Shown piece after piece: positions 1-9,385 of a stretch of DNA of 64,000 bases (positions are counted from its first letter, which is position 1; each line of letters begins with the position of its first letter). This DNA comes from Streptomyces sp. CG1. GTDB taxonomy: Bacteria; Actinomycetota; Actinomycetes; Streptomycetales; Streptomycetaceae. The translations under genes and the position numbers were made by a program. The stretch spans positions 3,534,001-3,598,000 of the forward strand of contig NZ_CP163518.1 of assembly GCF_041080625.1 (NCBI RefSeq). Direction: 5' to 3'. The notes under the pieces were generated by a model. That model did not search any database, was not told the origin of the DNA, and saw nothing but the letters and a program-made list of their open reading frames with translations.

Positions 1-915
1 GCCTTCATCCAGTACTCGCGGCAGTTCTCGATGCCGCTGACGCAGGTCGCGTCGATGGCGAACCTGGTGCAGTCCGGTGTCGCCTCGGCCGAGCGGATCT
101 TCGAACTCCTGGACGCGGAGGAGCAGGAGGCGGATCCGGTGCCGGGCGAGCGGCCGGCCGAGCTGCACGGGCGGGTGCGCCTGGAGCATGTGTCCTTCCG
201 GTACGACCCCGAGAAGCCGCTGATCGAGGACCTCTCGCTCACGGTGGAGCCCGGTCACACGGTGGCGATCGTCGGCCCGACCGGCGCGGGCAAGACCACG
301 CTTGTCAACCTGCTGATGCGGTTCTACGACGTGTCGGGCGGCCGGATCGCCCTGGACGGCGTGGACATCCGGAAGATGTCCCGGGACGAACTCCGGTCCG
401 GGATCGGCATGGTGCTGCAGGACACCTGGCTGTTCGGCGGCACGATCGCGGAGAACATCGCGTACGGGGCGTCGCGGGAGGTGACCCGGGGCGAGATCGA
501 GGAGGCCGCGCGCGCGGCCCACGCGGACCGGTTCATCCGCACCCTGCCCGACGGGTACGACACCGTGATCGACGACGAGGGCACGGGGGTCAGCGCGGGT
601 GAGAAGCAGCTCATCACCATCGCGCGGGCGTTCCTGTCCGACCCGACGATCCTGGTGCTGGACGAGGCGACGAGTTCGGTCGACACCCGGACCGAGGTGC
701 TGATCCAGAAGGCGATGGCGAAGCTGGCGGCGGGACGGACATCGTTCGTGATCGCCCACCGGCTGTCGACGATCCGGGACGCGGACACGATTCTCGTGAT
801 GGAGAACGGGTCGATCGTGGAACAGGGCGCGCACGCGGAGTTGTTGGCCGCGGACGGTGCGTATGCGCGCCTCTACAAGGCCCAGTTCGCGCAGGCTGTG
901 GCCGAGGTGGACTAG
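1..915 (+). CDS. ABC exporter, permease-ATPase fusion, 3' part
   Basis: C-terminal ~304 residues of an ABC-type exporter half-transporter (membrane domain fused to ATPase); the 5' end lies before the window and the frame is open from base 1. The fragment begins at the end of the last membrane-domain helix and the linker to the nucleotide-binding domain. Walker [10 protein letters not shown] is near fragment residue 92, the Q-loop is MVLQDTWLF, Walker [13 protein letters not shown] carries the catalytic Glu, and the H-loop is IAHRLSTI. The signature motif is VSAGEKQ rather than LSGGQ. Family knowledge: such proteins usually act as heterodimers with a partner encoded just upstream, so the partner is probably outside the window. 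Substrate unknown. Multidrug or lipid export is a guess. Confidence 0.93.
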   Translation, partial: AFIQYSRQFSMPLTQVASMANLVQSGVASAERIFELLDAEEQEADPVPGERPAELHGRVRLEHVSFRYDPEKPLIEDLSLTVEPGHTVAIVGPTGAGKTTLVNLLMRFYDVSGGRIALDGVDIRKMSRDELRSGIGMVLQDTWLFGGTIAENIAYGASREVTRGEIEEAARAAHADRFIRTLPDGYDTVIDDEGTGVSAGEKQLITIARAFLSDPTILVLDEATSSVDTRTEVLIQKAMAKLAAGRTSFVIAHRLSTIRDADTILVMENGSIVEQGAHAELLAADGAYARLYKAQFAQAVAEVD

Positions 916-920
916 GCGCA

Positions 921-948
921 CGGGGGGCCGCCGGCGGGCGGCCCCCCG
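921..948. terminator. Bidirectional hairpin between ABC exporter and hrdA
   Basis: A perfect 12-bp stem, CGGGGGGCCGCC paired with GGCGGCCCCCCG, with a 4-base loop sits in the 38-bp gap between two convergent genes and is followed by CTTTC on the plus strand. It can serve both transcripts. Confidence 0.8.
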
Positions 949-953
949 TCCTT

Positions 954-2123
954 TCAATCCAGGTAGCCCCTCAGCTGGTCCGCGAAGGCGTGGTCGCGGA
1001 GCTTGTTGAGGGTCTTGGACTCGATCTGGCGTATCCGTTCCCGGGTCACGCCGAACAGCCGGCCTATCTCCTCCAGGGTGCGGGGGCGGCCGTCGATGAG
1101 ACCGTAGCGAAGCTGGACGACCTTGCGTTCGCGTTCGCCCAGCGTGGACAGGACGGCCTCCAGATGCTCCCGGAGCAGGAGGAACGCGGCGGACTCGACG
1201 GGGCTCGCCGCGTCGCCGTCCTCGATCAGGTCGCCGAGGGCGACGTCGTCCTCCTCGCCGACCGGGGCGTGCAGCGAGACCGGTTCCTGGGCCAGCCGCA
1301 GCACCTCGGAGACCCGCTCGGGCGCCAGGTCGAGATGGTCGGCGACCTCTTCGGGCGTCGGCTCGCACCCCCGTTCCTGGAGCATGCGCCGCTGCACCCG
1401 CACGACCCGGTTGATCAGCTCGACCACATGGACCGGGACACGGATGGTGCGGGCCTGGTCGGCCAGGGCCCGGGACATGGCCTGACGGATCCACCAGGTG
1501 GCGTACGTCGAGAACTTGTAGCCGCGGGCGTAGTCGAACTTCTCGACCGCCCGGATCAGCCCGAGGTTGCCTTCCTGGACCAGGTCGAGCATGGTCAGGC
1601 CGCGGCCGACGTACCGTTTGGCGACGGACACCACGAGCCGCAGATTGGCCTCGATGAGCCGCCGCTTGGCCATCCGCCCCATGACGACGAGCCGGTCCAG
1701 ATCGAGCGCCAACTGGCTGTCCAGATCAGGGGTGTTGATCAGCTTCTCCTCGGCGAACAGGCCGGCCTCGACCCGGCGGGCGAGTTCGACCTCCTCGGCG
1801 GCCGTGAGCAGCGGGATACGGCCGATCTCGCGCAGGTACTGGCGGAACAGGTCGGCGGAGGGGCCGCCGGTGTCGGCCCTGAGCGAGACCGGTGTCTCAA
1901 CGGGCTCGGCGGCCTCCACTGGTTCGTCGGTTTCCTCGGGCTCGTCCGTGAGCCCTTCCGCGGGCGGTTCCGCCGGCTCGGCGGGCACCGTCTCCGGGTG
2001 CCGGGCGGCGGGGCCCTGCGGGGGCACGGCCACGAGGACTTCCGTCTCCGCGTCCGGCTCGTCCGCGGTGCTGCTGGTGGAGCTGGTGGCGCTGTCGGTC
2101 TGGGTGAGGGTCTGGGTCTGCAC
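954..2123 (-). CDS. hrdA: Principal-like RNA polymerase sigma factor HrdA
   Basis: Group 1/2 sigma-70 factor, 389 residues from a GTG start. I chose this GTG because GGAGG lies 8 bases upstream and it begins MQTQTLTQ; the frame stays open further upstream without a good ribosome site. After an acidic Glu/Pro-rich N-terminal ~85 residues come region 1.2 ([18 protein letters not shown]), region 2 ([30 protein letters not shown]), region 3 and region 4.2 with the helix-turn-helix [20 protein letters not shown]. The start motif and the position next to dnaG match Streptomyces HrdA rather than the essential HrdB. Hrd paralogues are alternative vegetative-type factors. HrdA is the likeliest name; a different Hrd paralogue is the alternative. 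Confidence 0.9.
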   Translation of the reverse strand: MQTQTLTQTDSATSSTSSTADEPDAETEVLVAVPPQGPAARHPETVPAEPAEPPAEGLTDEPEETDEPVEAAEPVETPVSLRADTGGPSADLFRQYLREIGRIPLLTAAEEVELARRVEAGLFAEEKLINTPDLDSQLALDLDRLVVMGRMAKRRLIEANLRLVVSVAKRYVGRGLTMLDLVQEGNLGLIRAVEKFDYARGYKFSTYATWWIRQAMSRALADQARTIRVPVHVVELINRVVRVQRRMLQERGCEPTPEEVADHLDLAPERVSEVLRLAQEPVSLHAPVGEEDDVALGDLIEDGDAASPVESAAFLLLREHLEAVLSTLGERERKVVQLRYGLIDGRPRTLEEIGRLFGVTRERIRQIESKTLNKLRDHAFADQLRGYLD

Positions 2124-2429
2124 GGGGGCGACCTCCAGGATGATCACTGCTGAAGGTGTGCGGCAGCGGTTTCGGGAGTGGAGAGTCGACGGCCTGCGCT
2201 CCGCGGACTCGGGCACCGCCCCCAGTGTGGAGTACGACACATCCCCGCCACGAGGGGCTTGCGGTGACTTTTTGCATCCGGTCCGTGACCGGTTGGTGAT
2301 CCGGGGGCGAAATCCGGGCGAGCAAGGTCATGCGGCCCATCCGTGACCGGTCGGTTACTCAGCTCGTTGGACCATCCGACTGGCATATGCGGGCACTGGT
2401 CCGCACCGACTTGGGGCAGGATGAAAGGC

Positions 2430-2795
2430 ATGAGCGAGATGGAAGAGCTGCGGCGGCGTCTGGAGGCGCTGGAGGCGCGGGTGGACGAGGTCGCGGAACA
2501 GCAGGCCGCCACCAGGCACCTCGCTGTGAACTCCGACCGGGACGTGGCCGCGCTTCAGGAGCAGCGGCGTGCCGACATGCAGCTCATGCAGGCTCTGCGG
2601 CAGACGCAGCTTGAGCACAGCAAGACGCTGCAGGAACACAGCAAGCTGCTCGGCGCCCTGGTCTCCAGTCAGGTGGCGATGACGGAGCAGCTCGGATCGC
2701 TCACCGCCCAGGTCGGATCGCTCACCACGCAAGTCGGAGCGATCATCGACCACCTCGGAATCACCCCGCCCGAGCAGCCCCGAGAAGAGGGCTAG
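2430..2795 (+). CDS. Small coiled-coil protein between hrdA and dnaG
   Basis: 121 residues, no recognised domain. Almost the whole chain is predicted heptad coiled coil: LRRRLEALEARVDEVAEQ, then two Gln/Leu-rich blocks LRQTQLEHSKTLQEHSKLL, then tandem seven-residue units (LGSLTAQ, VGSLTTQ, VGAIIDH), as in short bacterial tail-fibre-like or scaffold helices. No signal peptide or membrane helix. Several ATGs lie close together; the one chosen has GCAGGA at 8 bases. Transcribed opposite to its neighbours, sharing the hrdA upstream region, with its stop only 6 bp from the dnaG stop. Function unknown. Confidence 0.75.
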   Translation: MSEMEELRRRLEALEARVDEVAEQQAATRHLAVNSDRDVAALQEQRRADMQLMQALRQTQLEHSKTLQEHSKLLGALVSSQVAMTEQLGSLTAQVGSLTTQVGAIIDHLGITPPEQPREEG

Positions 2796-2801
2796 CCTCC
2801 C

Positions 2802-4712
2802 TCACAGCGCCTCCGGGCCTCGCTCCCGCAACGCCTGGTCGTACTGCTGCAGGACCCACATCTCGTTCTGGACGGCGGACAGTTGGGCGGGGTCGCCGCC
2901 GGTGGCGAGGCGGGTCAGCTGGGACTGGATGTCGTGGATGCGGCGCTCGACGGCGCGGCGGCGGATCTGGACCAGGACCGTGCCGGCGTAGGTCTCGTCC
3001 ACCGTGCGCCGCAGGATCGGCTCGACGGCCAGTTCGGTGACCATCGCGCGGACGGTGTCGTCGGGCGCGGCCTCGCGCACCCGGACCAGATACTCCTGCG
3101 AGTCCGGGACGCCGTACTCGGCGCCGCCCGCCTCCGCGACCGCCTGGCGGACGGCGGCGTAGGGCGGCGCGGTGAACTCGTCCACTCCGTACGCGTCGAA
3201 GGCCGGGGAGACCAGCTCGGGGCGCTGGAGGGCGAGTTTGAGCAGTTCGCGCTCGGCGGCGTAGACCGGGTTGCGCAGGGTGAGGGCCGGACCGGAGGAG
3301 CCGGGGCGGCCGGCCGGTGACGGCCACTGCTGCTCCGCGCCGCGTGGGCGGTCCTGCTGCGGGGCCTTTCCGCCGCGGTCCCTCGCCCAGCGGGCCAGCT
3401 GGGCCACGCGGCGGACCACGAACTGGGTGTCGAGGATGCCGAGCATGCCGGCCAGTTCGACGGCGACCTCGTGCTGGGCGCCGCTGTTCTTGATGCGGGC
3501 GACGATCGGCGCGGCCTCGTCCAGCGCGCCCGCCCGGCCCGCCGGAGTGTCCAGGTCGTAGCGGCTCACGATCTGGCGGAGTGCGAACTCGAAGAGGGGT
3601 GTGCGGGGTTCGACCAGGTCCGCCACCGCCTCGTCGCCCTTCGCGAGGCGCAGTTCGCACGGGTCCATGCCGTCCGGTGCGATCGCGATGTAGGTCTCGG
3701 CGGCGAACTTCTGGTCGTCCTCGAAGGCGCGCAGGGCGGCCTTCTGCCCGGCCGCGTCGCCGTCGAAGGTGAAGATCACTCGGGCCGAGCCGTTGTCCAT
3801 CAGCAGACGGCGCAGGATCTTGATGTGGTCGCCGCCGAAGGCCGTACCGCAGGTCGCGATGGCCGTCGTCACCCCGGCCAGGTGGCAGGCCATGACGTCC
3901 GTGTAGCCCTCGACCACCACCACCCGGCTGGCCTTGGCGATGTCCTTCTTCGCCAGGTCGATGCCGTACAGGACCTGCGACTTCCTGTAGATCGCCGTGT
4001 CGGGCGTGTTCAGGTACTTCGGGCCGTTGTCCGTCTCGTACAGCTTGCGGGCGCCGAAGCCGACGACCTCGCCGCCGATGTCCCGGATCGGCCACATCAG
4101 GCGGCCCCGGAAGCGGTCGATGGGGCCGCGGCGGCCCTCCTGGGAGAGGCCGGAGAGGAGCAGTTCCTTGTCGGTGAAGCCCTTGCCGCGCAGATAGCGG
4201 GTGAGGTGGTCCCAGCCCTGCGGGCTGTAGCCGACGCCGAAGTGGACGGCGGCGGCCTGGTCGAAGCCGCGCTCGGCGAGGAAGACCCGGCCGGTCTCGG
4301 CCTCCGGGCCGGTGGCGAGCTGCTCGGCGTACCACTGCGCGGCGATCTTGTGCGCCTCGACCAGGCGGATGCGCTCGCCGCGCTGGTGCGCCGGGTTGTA
4401 CCCGCCCTCCTCGTAGCGCAGCGTGATGCCGGCCTGGGCGGCAAGGCGCTCGACCGCCTCCGAGAAGGAGAGGTGGTCCACCTTCATCACGAAGGTGATG
4501 GTGTCGCCGCCCTCCTGGCAGCCGAAGCAGTGGAAGAGTCCCTTGCTCGGACTGACCTGGAAGGACGGCGACTTCTCGTCGTGGAAGGGGCACAGGCCCT
4601 TGAGATTGCCGCCGCCCGCACCTCGCAGCTGGAGGTACTCGGAGACCACGGCGTCGATCGGGACCGCGTCCCGTACCGCCTTCACGTCCTCGTCGTTGAT
4701 CCGTCCTGCCAC
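2802..4712 (-). CDS. dnaG: DNA primase DnaG
   Basis: Synthesises RNA primers at the replication fork with DnaB helicase. 636 residues, normal for actinobacteria. The N-terminal CHC2 zinc finger reads CPFHDEKSPSF...FHCFGC near residues 41-65. The catalytic TOPRIM core has VVVEGYTDVMA (metal-binding Glu) and TFDGDAAG (DxD-type). A low-complexity linker around residues 440-475 leads to the helicase-interacting C-terminal domain. Start is GTG (MAGRINDEDVKAV). No clear ribosome site precedes it, so a leaderless or weakly initiated message is possible. Confidence 0.97.
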   Translation of the reverse strand: MAGRINDEDVKAVRDAVPIDAVVSEYLQLRGAGGGNLKGLCPFHDEKSPSFQVSPSKGLFHCFGCQEGGDTITFVMKVDHLSFSEAVERLAAQAGITLRYEEGGYNPAHQRGERIRLVEAHKIAAQWYAEQLATGPEAETGRVFLAERGFDQAAAVHFGVGYSPQGWDHLTRYLRGKGFTDKELLLSGLSQEGRRGPIDRFRGRLMWPIRDIGGEVVGFGARKLYETDNGPKYLNTPDTAIYRKSQVLYGIDLAKKDIAKASRVVVVEGYTDVMACHLAGVTTAIATCGTAFGGDHIKILRRLLMDNGSARVIFTFDGDAAGQKAALRAFEDDQKFAAETYIAIAPDGMDPCELRLAKGDEAVADLVEPRTPLFEFALRQIVSRYDLDTPAGRAGALDEAAPIVARIKNSGAQHEVAVELAGMLGILDTQFVVRRVAQLARWARDRGGKAPQQDRPRGAEQQWPSPAGRPGSSGPALTLRNPVYAAERELLKLALQRPELVSPAFDAYGVDEFTAPPYAAVRQAVAEAGGAEYGVPDSQEYLVRVREAAPDDTVRAMVTELAVEPILRRTVDETYAGTVLVQIRRRAVERRIHDIQSQLTRLATGGDPAQLSAVQNEMWVLQQYDQALRERGPEAL

Positions 4713-4750
4713 GAGGTGATTCTACGGGGGTGGACCGACACCTCCGGCGT

Positions 4751-6013
4751 TCAGGAGGCGAGGCTGTCCAGCGGGACGTGCGGGTCGGCCAGGGCCTCCG
4801 TGTTCACCTGGGCCTGGGAACGGATCAGCTGCTGGATCCGGTCTGTGACATCCCACACGTTGACGTTCATCCCGGCCAGCACGCGCCCCTCGGCCACCCA
4901 GAACGCGATGAACTCCCGCTTGCCGGCGTCGCCACGGATCACCACCTGGTCGTACGACCCCGGCGGCGCCCAGCCGCTGTACTCCATCCCCAGGTCGTAC
5001 TGGTCGGTGAAGAAGTAGGGCACGCGGTCGTAGGCGATCTCCTGGCCGAGCATCGACCGCGCGGCGGCCGGGCCGCCGTTCAGGGCGTTGGCCCAGTGTT
5101 CGACGCGGACCCGGGTGCCGAACAGCGGCAGCGGGAACGCGGCGACGTCACCGGCCGCGTAGATGTCGGGGTCGGACGTGCGCAGCTGCTCGTCCACCAC
5201 GACGCCGCCGCCGTCCGCCCGGTCGACGACCGCCAGCCCCGCGGCCTCGGCCAGGGCCGTGCGGGGCGCCGCGCCGATCGCCGCGAGGACGTCGTGCGCG
5301 GGGTGCTCCTCGCCGTCGTCGGTGCGGACCGCGAGGACCACACCGTCCTGCCCGACGATCTCGGTGAGCCGCCGCCCGAACTGGAAGCGGACGCCGTGCT
5401 CGCGGTGCAGCTCGGCGAAGACGCCGCCGAGCTCGGGGCCGAGCACATGGTGCAGGGGGGTCGGCGACGGCTCGATCACCGTGACCTCCGCGCCGTACTC
5501 GCGGGCCGCCGCCGCGACCTCCAGGCCGATCCAGCCGGCGCCCGCGATCACCAGATGCCCGTTGTCCCGGCCGAGGGAGGCCAGCACGCCCTTGAGCCGC
5601 TCGGCGTGCGCGAGCCGGCGCAGATGGTGGACGCCCGCCAGGCCGGTGCCGGGGATGTCGAGGCGACGGGGTTCCGCGCCGGTGGCGAGGAGCAGCTTGT
5701 CGTAGCGGATGACGGTGCCGTCACCGAGGCGGACGGTCTTGCCGACGCGGTTGATCGCGACGGCGGGCTGGCCGAGGTGCAGCTCGATGTCGTTCCGCGC
5801 GTACCAGGCCGGCTCGTGCACGAAGACGCTGTCGCGCTCCTCCTTGCCGAGCAGGTAGCCCTTGGACAGCGGCGGGCGCTCATAGGGGTGGTCGCGCTCG
5901 TCACTGATCAGTATCACCCGGCCGGTGAAGCCCTCCTTGCGGAGCGTCTCGGCCGCCTTCGCGCCAGCGAGACCGCCCCCGACGATGACGAATGTCTGAT
6001 CCGCGTCGACCAC
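4751..6013 (-). CDS. FAD-dependent NAD(P)H:ferredoxin reductase-type oxidoreductase
   Basis: 420-residue flavoprotein of the pyridine nucleotide-disulfide reductase fold: N-terminal FAD site FVIVGGGLAGAKAAE, central NAD(P)H site LVIAGAGWIGLEVAAAA, FAD-closing motif SDPDIYAAGDVA and a C-terminal reductase-like domain with YDLGMEYSG. There is no redox-active CxxC, which fits ferredoxin or rubredoxin reductases that feed P450 or Rieske partners. GTG start preceded by GAGGAGG at 6 bases. It follows dgt on the same strand after 114 bp. Partner unknown; donation to nitrate reductase or a P450 elsewhere are both possible. Confidence 0.88.
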   Translation of the reverse strand: MVDADQTFVIVGGGLAGAKAAETLRKEGFTGRVILISDERDHPYERPPLSKGYLLGKEERDSVFVHEPAWYARNDIELHLGQPAVAINRVGKTVRLGDGTVIRYDKLLLATGAEPRRLDIPGTGLAGVHHLRRLAHAERLKGVLASLGRDNGHLVIAGAGWIGLEVAAAAREYGAEVTVIEPSPTPLHHVLGPELGGVFAELHREHGVRFQFGRRLTEIVGQDGVVLAVRTDDGEEHPAHDVLAAIGAAPRTALAEAAGLAVVDRADGGGVVVDEQLRTSDPDIYAAGDVAAFPLPLFGTRVRVEHWANALNGGPAAARSMLGQEIAYDRVPYFFTDQYDLGMEYSGWAPPGSYDQVVIRGDAGKREFIAFWVAEGRVLAGMNVNVWDVTDRIQQLIRSQAQVNTEALADPHVPLDSLAS

Positions 6014-6127
6014 TTGATGCCTCCTCGTAAGGGTGCCGCCATATGCCGCCCTGTGCGAGCGTCCCGCACGCGACGTGCTGCGGGAAGAGGGAGTGACCCG
6101 ATCAGGCCACCGCCGGTCACGTTCCTC

Positions 6128-7399
6128 TCACATATGCCCCGTAAGTCTCGCGTGGAGCGAGCGCGCGGAGGCGTCGGTGAGGGAGGCGATCTGGTCGACG
6201 ATCACCCGCTTGCACGTGTGGTCGTCGCCTGCCCCGTAGAACAGTGCCCGAAACTGCGGGTCAAGGCCGTCCGGCGCGCGAGCGGTCAGCGCCTCGGCCA
6301 GCTCCGCCACGATCACCCGCTGGTCCGCGCGCAGCCGTTCCTGCTCGGCGCGCTGGATCACGTACCGGTCCGCGACCGCCTTGAGCACCGCGCACTCCAT
6401 ACGGGCCTCGCGGGGTACGACGAGTTCGGCGCCGTAGCGGGTGAGCCGGCCGCTGCCGTACGCGGCGCGCGTGGCGCCCTCGGCGGCCAGGCAGAACCGG
6501 CCGATGAGCTGGCTGGTGGCGTCCTTCAGGCGGGCCTGGGCGACCGCCGTGCCGTCGTAGCCGTGCGGCCACCACTCCTCGTCCTGGAGCCGGTCGAGGG
6601 CGGCGGAGAGTTCGGCCGGGTCGGTGCCGGCGGGGACGTACCGGCCGATGGCGACCCGGAACACCTCCTGCCGTTCGGGCTCGGCGTGCAGGCAGTTGGG
6701 GTCGATGTGCCCGGCGTGCAGGCCGTCCTCGACGTCGTGCACCGAGTACGCCACGTCGTCCGACCAGTCCATCACCTGGGCCTCGAAGCAGGTGCGGGTA
6801 CCGGGAGCATGCGCTCTGACCCAGTCGAACACCGGGCGGTCGTCCTCGTAGACGCCGAACTTGCGCGAGGCCGGGTCGGTGGGGTGGGCGCCGCGCGGCC
6901 AGGGGTACTTGGTGGCGGCGTCGAGGGCGGCGCGGGTGAGGTTGAGGCCGACGGAGCCCTCCGGGGTGAACCGTTTGGGCTCGATGCGGGTGAGGAGTCT
7001 GAGGGACTGGGCGTTGCCCTCGAAGCCGCCGCAGTCGTCGGCGAAGGCGTTCAGGGCCTGTTCGCCGTTGTGGCCGAAAGGGGGGTGGCCGAGGTCGTGG
7101 GCGAGGCAGGCGGCTTCGACGAGGTCGGGGTCACAGCCGAGTGCCGCGCCCAGCTCCCGGCCGACTTGGGCGCATTCGAGGGAGTGCGTGAGGCGTGTGC
7201 GGGGGCTGGCGTCCCACACGCTGGCGCTGCGCTCGCCCGGCGTGACGACCTGGGTCTTGCCGGCGAGCCTTCTGAGGGCGGCGGAGTGGAGGATGCGGGC
7301 GCGGTCGCGTTGGAAGGCGGTGCGGCCGGGGCGCTTGTCCGGTTCGGGGGCGTAGCGTTCCAGTGCGGCTGGGCTGTAGCTGAGTGCGGTGCCTTCCAT
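6128..7399 (-). CDS. dgt: Deoxyguanosinetriphosphate triphosphohydrolase-like HD protein
   Basis: Cleaves dNTPs to nucleoside and tripolyphosphate, adjusting dNTP pools. 423 residues from ATG ([10 protein letters not shown]); translation further upstream is not family-like. The N-terminus [26 protein letters not shown] and the HD signature ([10 protein letters not shown], then [16 protein letters not shown]) carry the His and Asp metal ligands. A second conserved block, [18 protein letters not shown], is typical. Location two genes from dnaG is usual in Streptomyces. No Shine-Dalgarno precedes the ATG, so it may be leaderless. Confidence 0.94.
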   Translation of the reverse strand: MEGTALSYSPAALERYAPEPDKRPGRTAFQRDRARILHSAALRRLAGKTQVVTPGERSASVWDASPRTRLTHSLECAQVGRELGAALGCDPDLVEAACLAHDLGHPPFGHNGEQALNAFADDCGGFEGNAQSLRLLTRIEPKRFTPEGSVGLNLTRAALDAATKYPWPRGAHPTDPASRKFGVYEDDRPVFDWVRAHAPGTRTCFEAQVMDWSDDVAYSVHDVEDGLHAGHIDPNCLHAEPERQEVFRVAIGRYVPAGTDPAELSAALDRLQDEEWWPHGYDGTAVAQARLKDATSQLIGRFCLAAEGATRAAYGSGRLTRYGAELVVPREARMECAVLKAVADRYVIQRAEQERLRADQRVIVAELAEALTARAPDGLDPQFRALFYGAGDDHTCKRVIVDQIASLTDASARSLHARLTGHM

Positions 7400-7468
7400 G
7401 ACCCGACAGTAAGCCCACTCATCTGCCGAGTTCTGTGATCTCGTGGCTACCGGTTGTGCGTGGTTTCT

Positions 7469-7555
7469 CGCTCCCCCAAGTTCTCGGCTTCGCTCGAACC
7501 CGGGGGGACCCCCATCGCGGCGGAGCCGCACATCGATACGGCTCCGCGCCCCTAG
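7469..7555. repeat. Streptomyces dispersed intergenic palindromic repeat
   Basis: Noncoding block with two nested dyads. The first pairs GCTCCCCCAAGTTCTCGG with CCCGGGGGGACC around a GGCTTCGCTCG loop. The second is CGGAGCCG paired with CGGCTCCG (7521-7528/7539-7546). The second, with its flanks GCGGCGGAGCCGCA...CCGCGCCCC, recurs near 38680-38722. From general knowledge, such blocks occur many times in Streptomyces genomes. Here it follows the chelatase gene's stop and could also serve as its terminator. Confidence 0.7.
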
Positions 7556-8406
7556 GCAGCCTCCCTCGACCGTGTCGCGAGGTTCTCCTCGTAGCGGTTG
7601 ATGATCAAGCGGGCCATCGCCGGGTGGGCGCCCAGGGGATCCGCGGCGATCCATGGCGCTGCCTCCGCGCACTGCGTCGCGAAACGGCCCGGGGCCGTGA
7701 AGTACGAGGCGATCGCCACGCGGTGTCGGCCGCGTGCCGTCAGAGCCCGTACGGCCGCCGGGACCGTCGGGGTCGCCGCCGAGGCGTAGGCGGGGACGAC
7801 CGGGACTCCCAGGCGGTCCGCGAGAGAGCGGGCCGTACGGCAGGTGTCAGCGGCGGAGTCGGGGTCGCGGGAGCCGGCCGCGGCCAGGACGACCGCGCTC
7901 GCGCGGCGGGTGGCCGCGTCCATGGCCGTGGGCCAGCCGGCCTCCAGCAGGCGGTCGTACAGGGTCTCCACCAGGAGCGGATGCGGGCCCAGCGGGGCGG
8001 CCACGCGTGCGCGTGCCTGTGCCGTGGCGGCCATCGTGGGGATGTCCTGCTTGACGTGGTAGCCGCGGGAGAGGAGCAGCGGGACCAGGACGGCGGGGGT
8101 GTCGCCGAGCGCGGCGAGGGTCTCCGGGAGCAGGGGCGCGTTCAGTTCGATGTGGCCCAGGTGGACGGGGAGCCCGGGGCGCAGCTCGCCTATGCGGTCC
8201 CGCAGGGTCCGTACGGTCTGCAGCGCGCGGGGGTCGCGGCTGCCGTGGGCGACCAGGACGAGGGCGGGCGGGGCCGGGCGGCGCCCGCCGAGCGGGGAGA
8301 CGAGCCGCAGCTGCCCGGCCAGCTCGTTGCCGATGCTGTTCATGAGGTGCGCCGTACTGTCGAGGGGGACCAGGGACTCGGGGTGGGAAGAACGCGACGC
8401 CGTCAT
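7552..8406 (-). CDS. Sirohydrochlorin chelatase-like (CbiX/SirB) protein
   Basis: 284 residues with two CbiX-type halves: [18 protein letters not shown] near residues 48-65 with the metal-binding His, and [21 protein letters not shown] near 168 where His is replaced by Ala. [11 protein letters not shown] closes the C-terminus, a common ending for this subfamily. The family inserts Fe or Co into sirohydrochlorin. Siroheme is the cofactor of the nitrite reductase NirB encoded 11 kb downstream, so iron insertion for siroheme is the natural role. Start ATG has CAGGA at 8 bases; an internal ATG (MNSIGN) is the alternative. Confidence 0.85.
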   Translation of the reverse strand: MTASRSSHPESLVPLDSTAHLMNSIGNELAGQLRLVSPLGGRRPAPPALVLVAHGSRDPRALQTVRTLRDRIGELRPGLPVHLGHIELNAPLLPETLAALGDTPAVLVPLLLSRGYHVKQDIPTMAATAQARARVAAPLGPHPLLVETLYDRLLEAGWPTAMDAATRRASAVVLAAAGSRDPDSAADTCRTARSLADRLGVPVVPAYASAATPTVPAAVRALTARGRHRVAIASYFTAPGRFATQCAEAAPWIAADPLGAHPAMARLIINRYEENLATRSREAA

Positions 8407-8575
8407 GGAAGGATCCTGCCGGGGTCACGTTGCATGGCCGTTGCCGCGCCGTCACGAGCGTTTTCCACGGGTTCACGTCGTACACATGGACGATGTGAGG
8501 CGAACCGGAGCGGCGTCGAGGACGTCCTTGAGGGGCGACAGCCGATTCCGGGGGACCGTGTTCCGGGGGGACCGT

Positions 8576-9253
8576 ATGAAGATCCGTCGTCCGCGGCTGC
8601 CGCGCACCCGTCGGGGGCAGCGGCGGCTGGTGCAGGCCGTGATGGCCGGGTGTGTGCTGGCGCTGCTGCCGGTGACCTGGCTGTTCGTGTCCACGGCGGA
8701 CCGGCTGCGGACGACGGCGGACGCACCGCGCGCACAGGTCGCCGTGGTGTTCGGGGCCGGGCTGTGGAACGGTGAGCCGTCGCCGTATCTCGCGAACCGG
8801 CTGGACGCGGCGGCGAAGCTGTACCGGGCGGGGCGGGTCGAGGTCGTCCTGGTCACGGGGGACAACAGCCGCAAGGACTACGACGAGCCCGACGCCATGC
8901 GGACCTATCTGACGAAGCACGGGGTGCCGGAGAAGCGGATCGTCAGCGACTACGCCGGGTTCGACACCTGGGACTCCTGTGTGCGGGCCAGGAAGATCTT
9001 CGGCGTGGACCGGGCCGTGCTGGTCAGCCAGGGTTTCCACATCCGGCGGGCGGTGGCGCTGTGCCGGGCGGCGGGGGTGGACTCGTACGGCGTCGGGGTC
9101 GACGCGAAGCACGATGTGACCTGGTACTACGGCGGGACGCGCGAGGTGTTCGCGGCGGGCAAGGCGGTGCTGGACGCGGTGTTCCGTCCGGATCCGACGT
9201 TCCTCGGGCCGAGGGAGCCGGGGGTGGAGCGGGCGCTGGCCGCCGGGCGGTGA
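8576..9253 (+). CDS. SanA/YdcF-family membrane-anchored DUF218 protein
   Basis: 225 residues. A basic N-terminus (MKIRRPRLPRTRRGQRR) precedes one membrane segment (VMAGCVLALLPVTWLFV), leaving the rest outside the membrane. DUF218 core motifs: VAVVFGAGLWNGEPSPYLANRLD, VLVTGDNSRKDYDEPDAM and VSQGFHIRRAVALCRAAGV. Escherichia coli SanA is linked to vancomycin exclusion at high temperature; enzymatic activity is not established. ATG preceded by GGGGGG at 5 bases. It diverges from the chelatase gene. Confidence 0.87.
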   Translation: MKIRRPRLPRTRRGQRRLVQAVMAGCVLALLPVTWLFVSTADRLRTTADAPRAQVAVVFGAGLWNGEPSPYLANRLDAAAKLYRAGRVEVVLVTGDNSRKDYDEPDAMRTYLTKHGVPEKRIVSDYAGFDTWDSCVRARKIFGVDRAVLVSQGFHIRRAVALCRAAGVDSYGVGVDAKHDVTWYYGGTREVFAAGKAVLDAVFRPDPTFLGPREPGVERALAAGR

Positions 9254-9335
9254 CCGTCGCCCCCCGGCACGCCACCACCCGGCCCGTCCCCTCACGGCGG
9301 GCCCGGCGGCGCGGGGAGGTCGCCGTGTCGGGCGT

Positions 9336-9363
9336 GTAACCGGGAGCGGTCCAGGGGCGTAAC
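9336..9363 (+). promoter_or_regulatory. Candidate GlnR half-sites upstream of nasA
   Basis: Two GTAAC elements (9336-9340 and 9359-9363) lie 23 bp apart, 23 to 50 bases before the nitrate reductase start. GlnR sites are described as gTnAC-n6-GaAAC, so these would be degenerate half-sites. Weak on its own; it gains weight from the better candidate before the nirB operon. Confidence 0.3.
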
Positions 9364-9385
9364 ACGGTCGACGCACGCTGGCGGT

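Noticed and set aside
990..2346. Long plus-strand frames across hrdA
   Set aside because: They are antisense to a fully conserved sigma factor, in low-quality Arg/Gly/Ser-rich translation; typical high-GC shadow frames.
3471..7438. Very long plus-strand frames antisense to dnaG, the FAD reductase and dgt
   Set aside because: They arise from high third-position GC on the minus strand; no family motif, and the real genes on the other strand are unmistakable.
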